Source: UBA4466 sp963925035
GTDB lineage: Bacteria > Bacteroidota > Bacteroidia > Flavobacteriales_D > Crocinitomicaceae
Reading direction: 5' to 3'
Length of the DNA: 64,000 bases
Assembly: GCA_963925035.1 (NCBI GenBank)
Contig: CAWUSK010000021.1
Span: forward strand, 62,001-126,000
Both the position numbers and the translations under genes were made by a program. The notes below the pieces were generated by a model. That model was given only the letters and a program-made list of their open reading frames with translations, searched no databases and was not told the DNA's origin. Below, piece by piece: positions 16,275 to 25,643 of this stretch (position 1 is its first letter; each line of letters opens with the position of its first letter).

Positions 16275-18227
16275 TCAAACGTTAACCGTCTTTTTTATCT
16301 CCAATTCAGATAAATGCAACATTCCTATTACTGTTTTTACAATTGATGTTGTATCAAAACCAGCTTCCTCCCACAACTCTTCTTGAGTTCCGTGGTGGAT
16401 GTATTTATCTTCAATTCCCAATCGAACTATCTCTGCCGAATATTTTTGATCCGCCATAAATTCAATCACAGCTGAGCCAAATCCACCCATCAAACAACCA
16501 TCTTCTACGGTGATTATTTTTTTGAATTTGGAAAATATCTCGTGCAGCATTATTTCGTCAATTGGCTTTACAAAACGCATGTCGTAATGTGCAATTGAAA
16601 CGCCACTTTCTTTTAATTCGTCAATGGCATTTTGCGCAAAATTTCCAGGATGACCAATGGTTAAAATAGCAATATCGTTCCCTGATGAGACTTTGCGGCC
16701 TGTTCCAATCTTTATTTTTTGAAATGATGTTTTCCATTCCGTTTGAACCCCATTTCCTCTTGGATAGCGAATAGAAAAAGGCCCCATATTTTCCAACTGC
16801 GCAGTGTACATTAAATTACGCAATTCACTTTCATTCATCGGAGCACTCACAATCATATTTGGAACGCATCTCATGTAGGCTATGTCGTATACACCATGAT
16901 GAGTCGCTCCATCGGCACCAACCAATCCTCCTCTATCCAAACAGAAGACAACGTTTAAGTTTTGTAAGGCAACGTCATGTAATACTTGATCAAAAGCACG
17001 TTGCATGAATGAAGAATAAATATTACAGAAAGGTACAAGTCCTTGGGTTGCTAACCCAGCCGAAAATGTCACCGCATGTTGTTCCGCAATTCCAACGTCA
17101 AATGTTCGATTTGGCATTGCTTCCATCATAATATTCAAAGAGCATCCAGAAGGCATTGCTGGAGTAACTCCCATCACTTTATCATTCTTCTCTGCCAGTT
17201 CCACAATGGTGTGTCCGAAAACATCTTGGTATTTTGGTGGTTGCGGTGATTTAGGAAGGACTTTTACAATTTCACCAGTGTCTTTATTGAAAACACCTGG
17301 TGCATGCCACTGCGTTGGATTCCCTTCTTCAGAAAATTTAAATCCTGCTCCTTTTCGTGTTACACAATGTAAAATTTTAGTTCCAGGAATATCTTTTAAA
17401 TCACTCATAATCTTTGCCATTCCTATTACATCGTGTCCGTCGATAGGACCGAAATAGCGAAAATTTAGTGATTCGAATAAGTTACTTTGTTTTAAAAGAG
17501 ATCCTTTTAAGGCAGATGAAATTTTCGAAGCAACAGATTGTGCATCTGGACCAAATTTGGAAATTTTCCCCAACAGGCTCCATACTTCATCTTTAACTTT
17601 ATTGTAGGTATGTGAAGTAGTAATGTCCGTTAAATAATCGCGTAAAGCGCCAACATTTGGATCGATTGACATGCAATTATCATTCAATACCACTAATAAG
17701 TTCGCATCTTTTTCATATCCAGCGTGATTCATTCCTTCGAACGCCATTCCTGCCGTCAAAGCACCATCGCCAATTACAGCAATGTGTTGTCTGTCTTTTT
17801 CACCTTTGTAGTTATTTGCAACAGCCATTCCCAGCGCGGCAGATATAGATGTAGATGAATGACCAACACCAAAAGTGTCGTATTCACTTTCCGAGCGCTT
17901 TGGAAATCCAGAAATTCCTCCTTTAATTCTATTGGTATGAAACTGCTCTCTTCGTCCAGTTAGGATTTTGTGTCCATAAGCTTGGTGCCCAACGTCCCAA
18001 ACCAATTGATCCACCGGAGTATTGAAAACATAATGTAGGGCAACAGTCATTTCAACAACACCCAAACTTGCACCAAAATGACTGTTTCCAATTTCAGAAA
18101 TAACATCAATAATGTATTGGCGTAATTCATCTGAAACTTGGGGTAAATCATTTAAAGCGAACTTCGAACGAAGGTCTTCCGGCAGTTGAATCTGCTCTAA
18201 AAAAGGTCCTGCTTTGTAAATTCCCAT
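16275..18227 (-). CDS. dxs: 1-deoxy-D-xylulose-5-phosphate synthase
   Basis: Thiamine-diphosphate enzyme joining pyruvate and glyceraldehyde 3-phosphate, the entry step of the MEP isoprenoid pathway. NSHFGASLG carries the conserved His (residue 50). VGHQAYGHKILTGRR, VIGDGALTAGMAFEGMNHAG (ThDP motif) and VGIAEQHAVTFSAGLA (catalytic Glu) are all present. 650 residues is normal. It shows that this organism makes isoprenoids by MEP, feeding the carotenoid operon 7 kb away. Divergent from ileS. Confidence 0.95.
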   Translation of the reverse strand: MGIYKAGPFLEQIQLPEDLRSKFALNDLPQVSDELRQYIIDVISEIGNSHFGASLGVVEMTVALHYVFNTPVDQLVWDVGHQAYGHKILTGRREQFHTNRIKGGISGFPKRSESEYDTFGVGHSSTSISAALGMAVANNYKGEKDRQHIAVIGDGALTAGMAFEGMNHAGYEKDANLLVVLNDNCMSIDPNVGALRDYLTDITTSHTYNKVKDEVWSLLGKISKFGPDAQSVASKISSALKGSLLKQSNLFESLNFRYFGPIDGHDVIGMAKIMSDLKDIPGTKILHCVTRKGAGFKFSEEGNPTQWHAPGVFNKDTGEIVKVLPKSPQPPKYQDVFGHTIVELAEKNDKVMGVTPAMPSGCSLNIMMEAMPNRTFDVGIAEQHAVTFSAGLATQGLVPFCNIYSSFMQRAFDQVLHDVALQNLNVVFCLDRGGLVGADGATHHGVYDIAYMRCVPNMIVSAPMNESELRNLMYTAQLENMGPFSIRYPRGNGVQTEWKTSFQKIKIGTGRKVSSGNDIAILTIGHPGNFAQNAIDELKESGVSIAHYDMRFVKPIDEIMLHEIFSKFKKIITVEDGCLMGGFGSAVIEFMADQKYSAEIVRLGIEDKYIHHGTQEELWEEAGFDTTSIVKTVIGMLHLSELEIKKTVNV

Positions 18228-18240
18228 AATCTCTTACTGT

Positions 18241-18272
18241 CAAAATTAACCCATAAACAGATGTTTAACAAA
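18241..18272 (-). promoter_or_regulatory. Bacteroidota promoter for dxs
   Basis: On the minus strand TTTG (18272-18269) is followed after 20 bases by TAATTTTG (18248-18241), a full -33/-7 pair. The dxs ATG is at 18227, so the leader is very short. Confidence 0.6.
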
Positions 18273-18297
18273 CAAAATAGATGAATATTTTGTCATT

Positions 18298-18323
18298 AGA
18301 ACGTTTTAACGTTTTAACGTTCT
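18298..18323. repeat. Phased AACGTT array between dxs and ileS
   Basis: Three copies of the palindromic hexamer AACGTT at 18300, 18308 and 18316, exactly 8 bases apart and separated by TT, with AG and CT at the ends. It lies between the two divergent promoters, 28 bases from the dxs -33 box and 43 from the ileS -7 box. Possibly a protein-binding site. Confidence 0.5.
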
Positions 18324-18366
18324 GTAATTCGGGAGATTTCAAGGACTTTTTTAGAATCAAATTGTG

Positions 18367-18374
18367 TAACTTTG
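18367..18374 (+). promoter_or_regulatory. Bacteroidota -7 box for ileS
   Basis: TAACTTTG matches TAnnTTTG exactly and lies 22 bases before the ATG at 18397. The leader would be about 15 bases, too short for a T-box or attenuator. Confidence 0.6.
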
Positions 18375-18396
18375 CAAATTCAAAATTCCAAGTAGA

Positions 18397-21300
18397 ATGA
18401 GTAAGAATTATACAACGTATCAAGGTTTAGATTTACCAAATGTCGCTAATCGAGTATTAGAAAGCTGGGAGAAAAATACCATTTTTCAAAAGTCGATTGA
18501 CACACGTGAAGGGAAAGAACCTTTCATTTTTTTTGAAGGGCCTCCTTCAGCAAATGGATTGCCGGGAATTCACCACGTAATGGGACGTTCAATAAAAGAT
18601 ATTTTTTGTCGCTACAAGACATTGAAAGGTTTTCAAGTTAAACGAAAAGCGGGTTGGGACACACACGGTTTACCTGTTGAACTTGGAGTTGAAAAGGAAT
18701 TAGGGATTACGAAAGAGGACATCGGTAAAAAAATTACGGTAGAAGAATACAACAAAGCGTGTAAGGAAGCAGTAATGCGCTACACAGATATTTGGAATGA
18801 TTTGACACGTAAAATGGGTTACTGGGTAGATATGGAAGATCCATACGTTACTTATGAACCTAAATACATGGAATCTGTTTGGTGGTTGTTGGGTCAATTG
18901 TACGAGAAAAACATGATCTACAAAGGATATACAATTCAACCCTATTCTCCAAAAGCCGGAACAGGATTGTCAACGCACGAGTTGAATCAACCAGGATGTT
19001 ACAAAGATGTTACAGATACAACAGTTGTCGCTCAGTTTAAAATGGTTGATGGACAAGAAACGCCTTTTGGATTAAATAAAGACATTCATTTCCTTGCTTG
19101 GACTACAACTCCATGGACTTTACCATCTAATACAGCATTGACAGTTGGACCAAAAATCGAATATGTTTTGGTTAAATCATTCAATCAGTATACGTTTGAA
19201 CCAGTTAGCGTTGTTTTAGCAAAGAATTTAGTTGGAAAACAGTTTGATAAAAAGTTTTTTGCTGTTGAAAACGAATCGGAGTTAAGCGCTTTCAAAGAAG
19301 GAGACAAAACAATACCTTACCTCATCATTGGTGAATGTTTAGGAAAAGATTTAGCTGGAATTAAATACGAGCAATTGATGCCGTTTGCGCACCCTTATGA
19401 AAATCCTGAAAAAGCATTTCAAATAATTATTGGTGATTTCGTTACAACTGAAGACGGAACAGGAATCGTGCATACTGCGCCGACGTTTGGGGCAGATGAT
19501 GCTAAAGTTGCTGCAGATGCTGGAGTTCCAGGATTGTTGGTATTGGATGACAAAGGAAATCTAGTTCCATTGGTTGATTTGCAAGGGAAGTTCACTTCAC
19601 ACATGGGGGAATATGCCGGGAAATACGTTAAAAATGAATATTACAACGAAGGTGAAGAACCAGAAAAATCAGTTGATGTAGAGATTGCGATTCAACTGAA
19701 AATAGAGAATAAAGCATTTAAAGTAGAGAAATATACGCACAGTTACCCGCATTGTTGGAGAACTGATAAACCAGTATTGTATTATCCTTTGGATTCTTGG
19801 TTTGTCAAAGCAAGTCAAGCCAAAGATAGAATGCAAGAATTGAACAATACGATCAATTGGAAACCAGAATCTACTGGAACAGGTCGTTTTGGGAAATGGT
19901 TGGAAAACTTAAACGATTGGAATTTATCACGTTCACGTTATTGGGGAATTCCAATTCCAATTTGGTCAACAGAGGAAGGAGATGAACGTATTTTTATCTC
20001 TTCGGTTGAGCAATTGATGAATGAGATTGAAAAATCTATTTCAGCTGGAGTTATGGCGGTACATCCTTTTCCAGATTTTAAAGTGGGAGATATGTCTAAA
20101 GAGAATTATGCTCAAATTGACTTACATAAAAACTACATGGATGAAGTTGTTTTGTTGGCAGCGTCAGGAAAACCAATGAAACGAGAATCTGATCTTATTG
20201 ATGTTTGGTTCGATTCAGGGTCGATGCCTTATGCTCAATGGCATTATCCGTTCGAGAATAAAGAAATGATTGACGGCCACAAATCTTTTCCAGCAGACTT
20301 TATTGCGGAAGGAGTAGATCAAACACGTGGATGGTTCTATACCTTGCACGCAATTGGAACGATGGTTTTTGATTCTGTAGCCTATAAAAATGTAGTTTCA
20401 AACGGACTGGTATTGGACAAGAACGGACAGAAAATGTCGAAACGTTTAGGAAACGCAGCAGATCCATTTACAACATTAGATAAATACGGTGCAGATGCAA
20501 CACGTTGGTATATGATTACCAATGCACAACCGTGGGATAATCTAAAATTTGATTTAGACGGAATTACTGAAACGCAGCGTAAGTTTTTCGGGACATTATA
20601 CAATACATATTCGTTCTTTGCTTTGTATGCAAACATTGATCAATTTGATTATTCTGAGGCAGATATAGCGCTGGAAAATCGCCCAGAAATTGACCGTTGG
20701 GTATTATCGAAATTGAACACTTTGGTAAAACAAGTTGGTGAAGCATTCGAAACATATGAGCCAACCAAAGCAGGTCGTTTAATTCAAGAATTTGTTGGAG
20801 ATCAGTTATCTAATTGGTACGTGCGTTTGTGTAGAAGACGTTTCTGGAAAAGCGACGACACACAAGATAAATTGTCTGCTTACCAAACATTGTATACGTG
20901 TCTAGAAACTGTTGCTTTATTAGCTTCTCCAATTGCGCCATTCTTCATGGATCAATTGTACATGGACTTGAATGCTGTTACAGGAAGAAATACTGTTGAA
21001 TCTGTTCACTTAGCGGATTTCCCTGAGGTAAATGAAGGATTGATTAACGCGGAATTAGAGGAGCAAATGAATATTGCTCAACGCACATGCTCATTAGTAC
21101 TTGGGTTGCGTAAGAAAGAAAACATTCGTGTACGTCAACCACTTCAAAAAATAATGGTTCCAGTATTGGACAAAGCATTTGCAAACAACATTACGCATGT
21201 TAAGGATTTGATCTTGTCTGAACTTAACGTGAAAGAGCTAGAACTTTTAGAAGAAGACAACAGTGTTTTGGTAAAAAGCATTAAGCCGAATTTTAAAACG

Positions 21301-21795
21301 ATTGGACCGAAATATGGAAAGCAGATGAAAGCGATTGCAGGAATAGTTGCACAGTTTTCAGCAGACGACATTGCTGTTATTGAATCGAATAGTGGTTGGA
21401 AAGGTGATGTGGCAGGAGAGGAAATCTCATTGGATTTAGGGGATTTTGAAATCGTTGCACAAGATATTCCAGGTTGGTTAGTAAGTACTGAAGGTAACTT
21501 AACAGTTGCGTTAGATGTTACTATTTCGGCAGAGTTAAAATCGGAAGGAATTGCTCGTGAGTTAGTGAATCGTGTGCAGAATTTACGTAAAGACTCAGGA
21601 CTTGAAGTTACAGATAGAATTTTATTGAAAGTCGATACAAACGAATTGATTCAAAGAGCAATTGCTGCAAACAAAGCGTATATCTGCAATGAAGTATTGG
21701 CCAATGATGTTGTTTTTGAAGCGCTAGGAACTGAAGCATTGATCACAGATTTAGCTGATGCAGATGATGCGAAAATTGGAATAGTTAAAAATTAA
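18397..21795 (+). CDS. ileS: Isoleucyl-tRNA synthetase with altered GIHH signature
   Basis: Charges tRNA-Ile with isoleucine. At 1132 residues it is of the long, type 2 (eukaryote-like) form. PPSANGLPGIHH holds the class I signature at residues 57-60, but it reads GIHH instead of HxGH. KMSKR is intact at 679-683 (GQKMSKRLGN). The editing domain has WTTTPWTLPSNTAL, and DVWFDSGSMPYAQWHYP follows in the catalytic core. An anticodon-binding domain and a long C-terminal extension complete it. The exchanged signature is reported for mupirocin hyper-resistant type 2 IleRS. It appears to be the sole IleRS of this window. Confidence 0.96.
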   Translation: MSKNYTTYQGLDLPNVANRVLESWEKNTIFQKSIDTREGKEPFIFFEGPPSANGLPGIHHVMGRSIKDIFCRYKTLKGFQVKRKAGWDTHGLPVELGVEKELGITKEDIGKKITVEEYNKACKEAVMRYTDIWNDLTRKMGYWVDMEDPYVTYEPKYMESVWWLLGQLYEKNMIYKGYTIQPYSPKAGTGLSTHELNQPGCYKDVTDTTVVAQFKMVDGQETPFGLNKDIHFLAWTTTPWTLPSNTALTVGPKIEYVLVKSFNQYTFEPVSVVLAKNLVGKQFDKKFFAVENESELSAFKEGDKTIPYLIIGECLGKDLAGIKYEQLMPFAHPYENPEKAFQIIIGDFVTTEDGTGIVHTAPTFGADDAKVAADAGVPGLLVLDDKGNLVPLVDLQGKFTSHMGEYAGKYVKNEYYNEGEEPEKSVDVEIAIQLKIENKAFKVEKYTHSYPHCWRTDKPVLYYPLDSWFVKASQAKDRMQELNNTINWKPESTGTGRFGKWLENLNDWNLSRSRYWGIPIPIWSTEEGDERIFISSVEQLMNEIEKSISAGVMAVHPFPDFKVGDMSKENYAQIDLHKNYMDEVVLLAASGKPMKRESDLIDVWFDSGSMPYAQWHYPFENKEMIDGHKSFPADFIAEGVDQTRGWFYTLHAIGTMVFDSVAYKNVVSNGLVLDKNGQKMSKRLGNAADPFTTLDKYGADATRWYMITNAQPWDNLKFDLDGITETQRKFFGTLYNTYSFFALYANIDQFDYSEADIALENRPEIDRWVLSKLNTLVKQVGEAFETYEPTKAGRLIQEFVGDQLSNWYVRLCRRRFWKSDDTQDKLSAYQTLYTCLETVALLASPIAPFFMDQLYMDLNAVTGRNTVESVHLADFPEVNEGLINAELEEQMNIAQRTCSLVLGLRKKENIRVRQPLQKIMVPVLDKAFANNITHVKDLILSELNVKELELLEEDNSVLVKSIKPNFKTIGPKYGKQMKAIAGIVAQFSADDIAVIESNSGWKGDVAGEEISLDLGDFEIVAQDIPGWLVSTEGNLTVALDVTISAELKSEGIARELVNRVQNLRKDSGLEVTDRILLKVDTNELIQRAIAANKAYICNEVLANDVVFEALGTEALITDLADADDAKIGIVKN

Positions 21796-21810
21796 TTTTA
21801 GAACGTTACC

Positions 21811-21881
21811 ACAAAGAAACAAAGATCACAGAAGAAAGACTTAAAGGCATTTCGCTTCTGGTAACCTCTTTGTGTCCTTTG
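21811..21881. repeat. Imperfect inverted repeat between ileS and the GxxExxY gene
   Basis: The left arm (21811-21834, rich in ACAAAG) and right arm (21855-21881, rich in CTTTGT) are imperfectly complementary with a 20-base loop. The right arm runs into a T-tract, so it may end ileS transcription. Similar ACAAAG-type repeats are often seen next to GxxExxY genes, from memory. Confidence 0.55.
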
Positions 21882-21903
21882 TTTTTTTGAGGTAAAATAC
21901 ACC

Positions 21904-22317
21904 TCACTTTTCCAGGGTTTCATAAAGTCGATTAACTAATGTTTTCTGCCCATCTTTAAACAAATTATAGGTGTTAAAGTTGAATAAAATTCCTTTTGGA
22001 ACATTCAGTAGTTTCATGTAAGTTAACAGTTGTGCATCAAATACTGGAGTTAAAGCATTTACTGATTTGAGTTCAATTACAATCGCATTTTCCACTAATA
22101 AGTCACATTTCAGCGTTGTATTGATTTCAATCATTTTGCACTGAACGGGCACTTCAAGGTCGGTTTGATATGAAATACCTCGGTTTCCCAACTCATGTTC
22201 TAAACATTTATGATAAACACTTTCAAGTAATCCCGGACCTATTGTTCTGTGTACTTCAATTGCCGCTCCATTTATCTCGTAGGTTAAATCGTCTAAATAG
22301 TGTTTGCTTAATCTCAT
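21904..22317 (-). CDS. GxxExxY protein (PD-(D/E)xK nuclease-like)
   Basis: A soluble 137-residue protein of the GxxExxY family. The name-giving motif is GLLESVY (Gly29, Glu32, Tyr35). A nuclease-type core follows, Asp72 in KCDLLVE and Glu82-x-Lys84 in VIELKSV, so catalytic residues are complete. The family is scattered through environmental genomes; its biological role is not established. It stands alone between ileS and the helicase, convergent with ileS, beside an inverted repeat. A mobile origin is possible but not shown. Confidence 0.85.
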   Translation of the reverse strand: MRLSKHYLDDLTYEINGAAIEVHRTIGPGLLESVYHKCLEHELGNRGISYQTDLEVPVQCKMIEINTTLKCDLLVENAIVIELKSVNALTPVFDAQLLTYMKLLNVPKGILFNFNTYNLFKDGQKTLVNRLYETLEK

Positions 22318-22479
22318 TTTGAATCGTTTCTTATTGAAACTATGAAAAATTATTCCTTGAAACCAACTTTTAAACTAGACAATATTTGTTTCTTTGCTTA
22401 TTCTAAAAATCATCTATAGGATGTGATTTTTTTTAAAATAAATCTGCGTCAAATGAACTTTTTGACTAACTTAAAGTAA

Positions 22480-24777
22480 ATGTCGACAAATAATACATTT
22501 CAAGAATCAGATAAAATTGCCCAATTTGTTGAGCGTTTCATTAATCAAACTGACGAATCGATATTCCTTACTGGAAAAGCGGGGACGGGTAAAACAACCT
22601 TACTTCGTAAAATAGTCAAATCGACCTATAAGCAAACTGTTATTGTTGCACCAACGGGAATTGCAGCGTTAAATGCTGGAGGTGTAACGATTCACTCCTT
22701 TTTTCAATTGCCTTTTGGAGGGTTTATTCCAGATTTCAACGCAAGTGCTGAATTTTCTGGAGGAGTTAAACTCGAAAACAAGAATTCATTGATGCGTCAT
22801 TTTAGAATGAATGGTCGCCAAAAAAGCATACTTCAAAACTTGGAATTATTGGTCATTGATGAGGTAAGTATGCTTCGCGCTGACATTTTAGATGCGATTG
22901 ACTGGGTGTTGCGTAATATCCGAAAAGTGAACCAACCGTTTGGCGGAGTTCAAGTTCTTTTTATTGGTGATTTAATGCAACTTCCTCCTGTTGTTAAACC
23001 TGCTGAATGGCAATTCTTGCGCAATTATTACCGAGGAATGTATTTCTTTAATGCGAAAGTGATTGAAGAGAAGTCTCCTGTTTACATTGAGCTGGAGAAA
23101 GTTTATCGTCAGGACAATGAAGAGTTTATAGCGATACTTAATAATCTCCGAACAAACTCCATTACACAAAGCGATGTAGAGAAATTGAATCAGTACGTTC
23201 AAATTGATTTTAACGCGGAAGAGCACGACGATTATATTACGCTCACAACGCATAACAATACTGCCGATCAAATCAATCAACGTGCGCTAGGAAAGCTAAA
23301 GGCGAATAGCAAAACATACGAAGCTGAAATCACAGGGATGTTCCCCGAACATTTATTCCCGATTGACGCAAGTATGGAATTGAAAATCGGAGCACAAGTC
23401 ATGTTTATTAAAAACGATTTGTCTGCTGAAAAGGAATTCTTCAATGGGAAAATGGGAAGAATCATTGCATTGGAGCACGATGAGGTGAAAGTCAATTTCC
23501 CAGAAGAAAAGAAAACAATTATTGTTGACCGCAACGAGTGGAACAACATTAAATATAATTTAAACGCATCTACAGGCGAAGTTGAAGAGGAGATTTTAGG
23601 AACGTTTGTTCATTTTCCTTTAAAGCTTGCTTGGGCGATAACGGTGCATAAAAGTCAAGGGTTAACGTTTGAAAAAGCTGTTGTTGATGTTTCGAAAGTA
23701 TTTGTTCCAGGACAAGCTTATGTGGCGTTATCGCGTTTGCGTTCTTTGGATGGATTAGTGCTTTTGAACCCGATTCGTATCAACGGATTGTCTAGTGACC
23801 AGCACGTGATTGCTTATGCAGACTCTAAGGAAGACGAGCCTGCTTTGAATGACAAATTAGACGCGGGAACGTACAGTTATTTGCGAGATGTCTTAATGCG
23901 TGCTTTCGACTGGGTAGATTTGCATAATATGTGGAGCAGTCACGCTGCATCATATAAACTTTTAACTGGAAAGTCGTTGAAGGGAATGAGCTCAAGTTGG
24001 GCGACCCAGCAATTGCAAATTCTCGCTGGAACAATGGAGCCAGCGAGGCGATTTAGAGGTCAAATTGATAGACTATTTACCGAGCGAAATATAAATACAG
24101 AGCATATTATCGAACGTGTGGAGGCCGGTTATCAGTATTTTTTCAAAACGATAGACGGCATGGTTTACTCGACCTTGAAAAAGATGGCCGAAGCTCAACA
24201 AAAGAAGAATACTAAAACTTTTAATGAAGAGTTGGAGGAGTTAGATCAATTGTTGACCGATACAGTCCTTCGGATGAAAAAAGCACGTATTTTAACTGAA
24301 GCCTTGCTGACGGGTCGTAAATTAGACAAACATGTAATTGTAAATCAAGAAGTCAAGAATTATAAAACCACAAAAGTTTCCTTGGTTAGAAATGAATTAC
24401 GGGAATCTAAAACAACATTCGATTTCGACACGGATTTCATCGAAGTGAAAACAAAATCATCCACGAAGAAAGTATCTAAAAAAGCAAAAATTTCTACTTA
24501 TGATCAGACCTTAGAAATGCTGAAAGGTGGGAAGACGGTTGAACAGATTTCAAAAGAACGTCAATTAGGTGAAACTACGATTTATGGACATTGCGTTCGT
24601 TTAATTCGTCTAGAGAAACTGGCATTGGACGAGGTCTTAGAGCGAGATCGAATCAGTGCGTTGTCAGATGTTTTTGACCAATACGATGGAATGTCTCTTA
24701 CACCGTTAAAGGAAAAGGTTGGAAATGATTTTACCTGGGAAGAATTAAAACTTTACCAGGCTTCCTTGATTATTTAG
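22480..24777 (+). CDS. PIF1/RecD-like DNA helicase with C-terminal HTH domain
   Basis: Superfamily 1 ATP-dependent helicase, 765 residues. Walker A is TGKAGTGKTTLL, Walker B is LLVIDEVSMLRAD, and LFIGDLMQLPPV is motif III. The C-terminal helicase core has WAITVHKSQGLTFEKAVVDV and YVALSRLRSLDGLVL. Residues ~660-720 form a helix-turn-helix segment (MLKGGKTVEQISKERQLGETTI) like that at the end of RecQ-type helicases. Likely acts in DNA repair or replication-fork processing. It overlaps the converging DUF1295 gene by 8 bases. Confidence 0.88.
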   Translation: MSTNNTFQESDKIAQFVERFINQTDESIFLTGKAGTGKTTLLRKIVKSTYKQTVIVAPTGIAALNAGGVTIHSFFQLPFGGFIPDFNASAEFSGGVKLENKNSLMRHFRMNGRQKSILQNLELLVIDEVSMLRADILDAIDWVLRNIRKVNQPFGGVQVLFIGDLMQLPPVVKPAEWQFLRNYYRGMYFFNAKVIEEKSPVYIELEKVYRQDNEEFIAILNNLRTNSITQSDVEKLNQYVQIDFNAEEHDDYITLTTHNNTADQINQRALGKLKANSKTYEAEITGMFPEHLFPIDASMELKIGAQVMFIKNDLSAEKEFFNGKMGRIIALEHDEVKVNFPEEKKTIIVDRNEWNNIKYNLNASTGEVEEEILGTFVHFPLKLAWAITVHKSQGLTFEKAVVDVSKVFVPGQAYVALSRLRSLDGLVLLNPIRINGLSSDQHVIAYADSKEDEPALNDKLDAGTYSYLRDVLMRAFDWVDLHNMWSSHAASYKLLTGKSLKGMSSSWATQQLQILAGTMEPARRFRGQIDRLFTERNINTEHIIERVEAGYQYFFKTIDGMVYSTLKKMAEAQQKKNTKTFNEELEELDQLLTDTVLRMKKARILTEALLTGRKLDKHVIVNQEVKNYKTTKVSLVRNELRESKTTFDFDTDFIEVKTKSSTKKVSKKAKISTYDQTLEMLKGGKTVEQISKERQLGETTIYGHCVRLIRLEKLALDEVLERDRISALSDVFDQYDGMSLTPLKEKVGNDFTWEELKLYQASLII

Positions 24778-25630
24778 TCAACTTTGGAAAAAGGAGAGGC
24801 ACTTTTTGCTTGTATTCGGCATAACCAACTCTTCGTCCAGCCATTCGTTTGTCTTTCATTGGTATGGAGATGAACAGAAACATTGCGACCAAAGCGATTG
24901 CTCCAAAAGAGAAGTAATAAGGCATTTGATACGCAAAACCGCTTACAGAAATTCCAACCCAAAATAACATTTCGCCCAAATAATTGGGATTACGTGATCT
25001 GCCCCAAATTCCAGTATTCAAAATATCGCCAAGTTGTGGTTTTTTTCTTTTTCTAAATCGATATAATTCTATATCGGCAGTAAATTCGAAATAAATTCCT
25101 AAAAGAGAAATAACAACTCCAGAGAACAATAAAATAAACGATTGAATTTCATTTTGAATGATGTGAAATAGCGGTAAACAAGCGGCAAAAACAATTATTG
25201 TAGGAAAGAGATGAATTCCCAAAAAATTGACTATTGGATAATATGCTTTTGTCTTCTTTGCTAAATCAACGTATCTAAAGTCTTCGTGCGTAAAACCATT
25301 CCAACCGCGCGCCCAGCTTTTTGTTAATCTCCAAGACCATAAACTAATGACAGAAAAAAGAAGTAAATAATCCCATTCGACTTTTTTGAAAATAACTATG
25401 AATCCAATTACAAAGTAGAACGGAATTACACTCCAATATGCGTCATAAACGGAGCTGTTGCGCTTTATAAGACTGCAGATAAAAATGAAAACCGTCATTA
25501 CACAGTCAGCGACAAAAAAGTCAATGATATCATTTGAAAAAGCCAAAAATTTCACCGAGCCAATTCCCAGAATAAACGCGATTACGTAATAAATTGTGAT
25601 TTCTAAAAGGTCTTTTGATTTTTGATTCAT
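24770..25630 (-). CDS. DUF1295 family membrane protein (steroid 5-alpha-reductase-like)
   Basis: Polytopic membrane protein of 286 residues with about seven helices. The C-terminal part has the family block GIWGRSRNPNYLGEMLFWVG and ends in RRVGYAEYKQKVPLLFP, shared by DUF1295 and steroid-reductase/ICMT-like proteins. The enzymatic substrate is unknown. It is 13 bases downstream of the exported unknown protein, so likely cotranscribed, and overlaps the helicase end. Confidence 0.85.
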   Translation of the reverse strand: MNQKSKDLLEITIYYVIAFILGIGSVKFLAFSNDIIDFFVADCVMTVFIFICSLIKRNSSVYDAYWSVIPFYFVIGFIVIFKKVEWDYLLLFSVISLWSWRLTKSWARGWNGFTHEDFRYVDLAKKTKAYYPIVNFLGIHLFPTIIVFAACLPLFHIIQNEIQSFILLFSGVVISLLGIYFEFTADIELYRFRKRKKPQLGDILNTGIWGRSRNPNYLGEMLFWVGISVSGFAYQMPYYFSFGAIALVAMFLFISIPMKDKRMAGRRVGYAEYKQKVPLLFPKLTK

Positions 25631-25643
25631 ACACCGAAATTAA

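Noticed and set aside
18298..18323. CRISPR-like repeat
   Set aside because: The 8-base phased unit is far too short and has no spacers or cas genes nearby.
18228..18396. T-box or other attenuator before ileS
   Set aside because: The -7 box at 18367 leaves a leader of about 15 bases, and T-boxes are not expected in this phylum.
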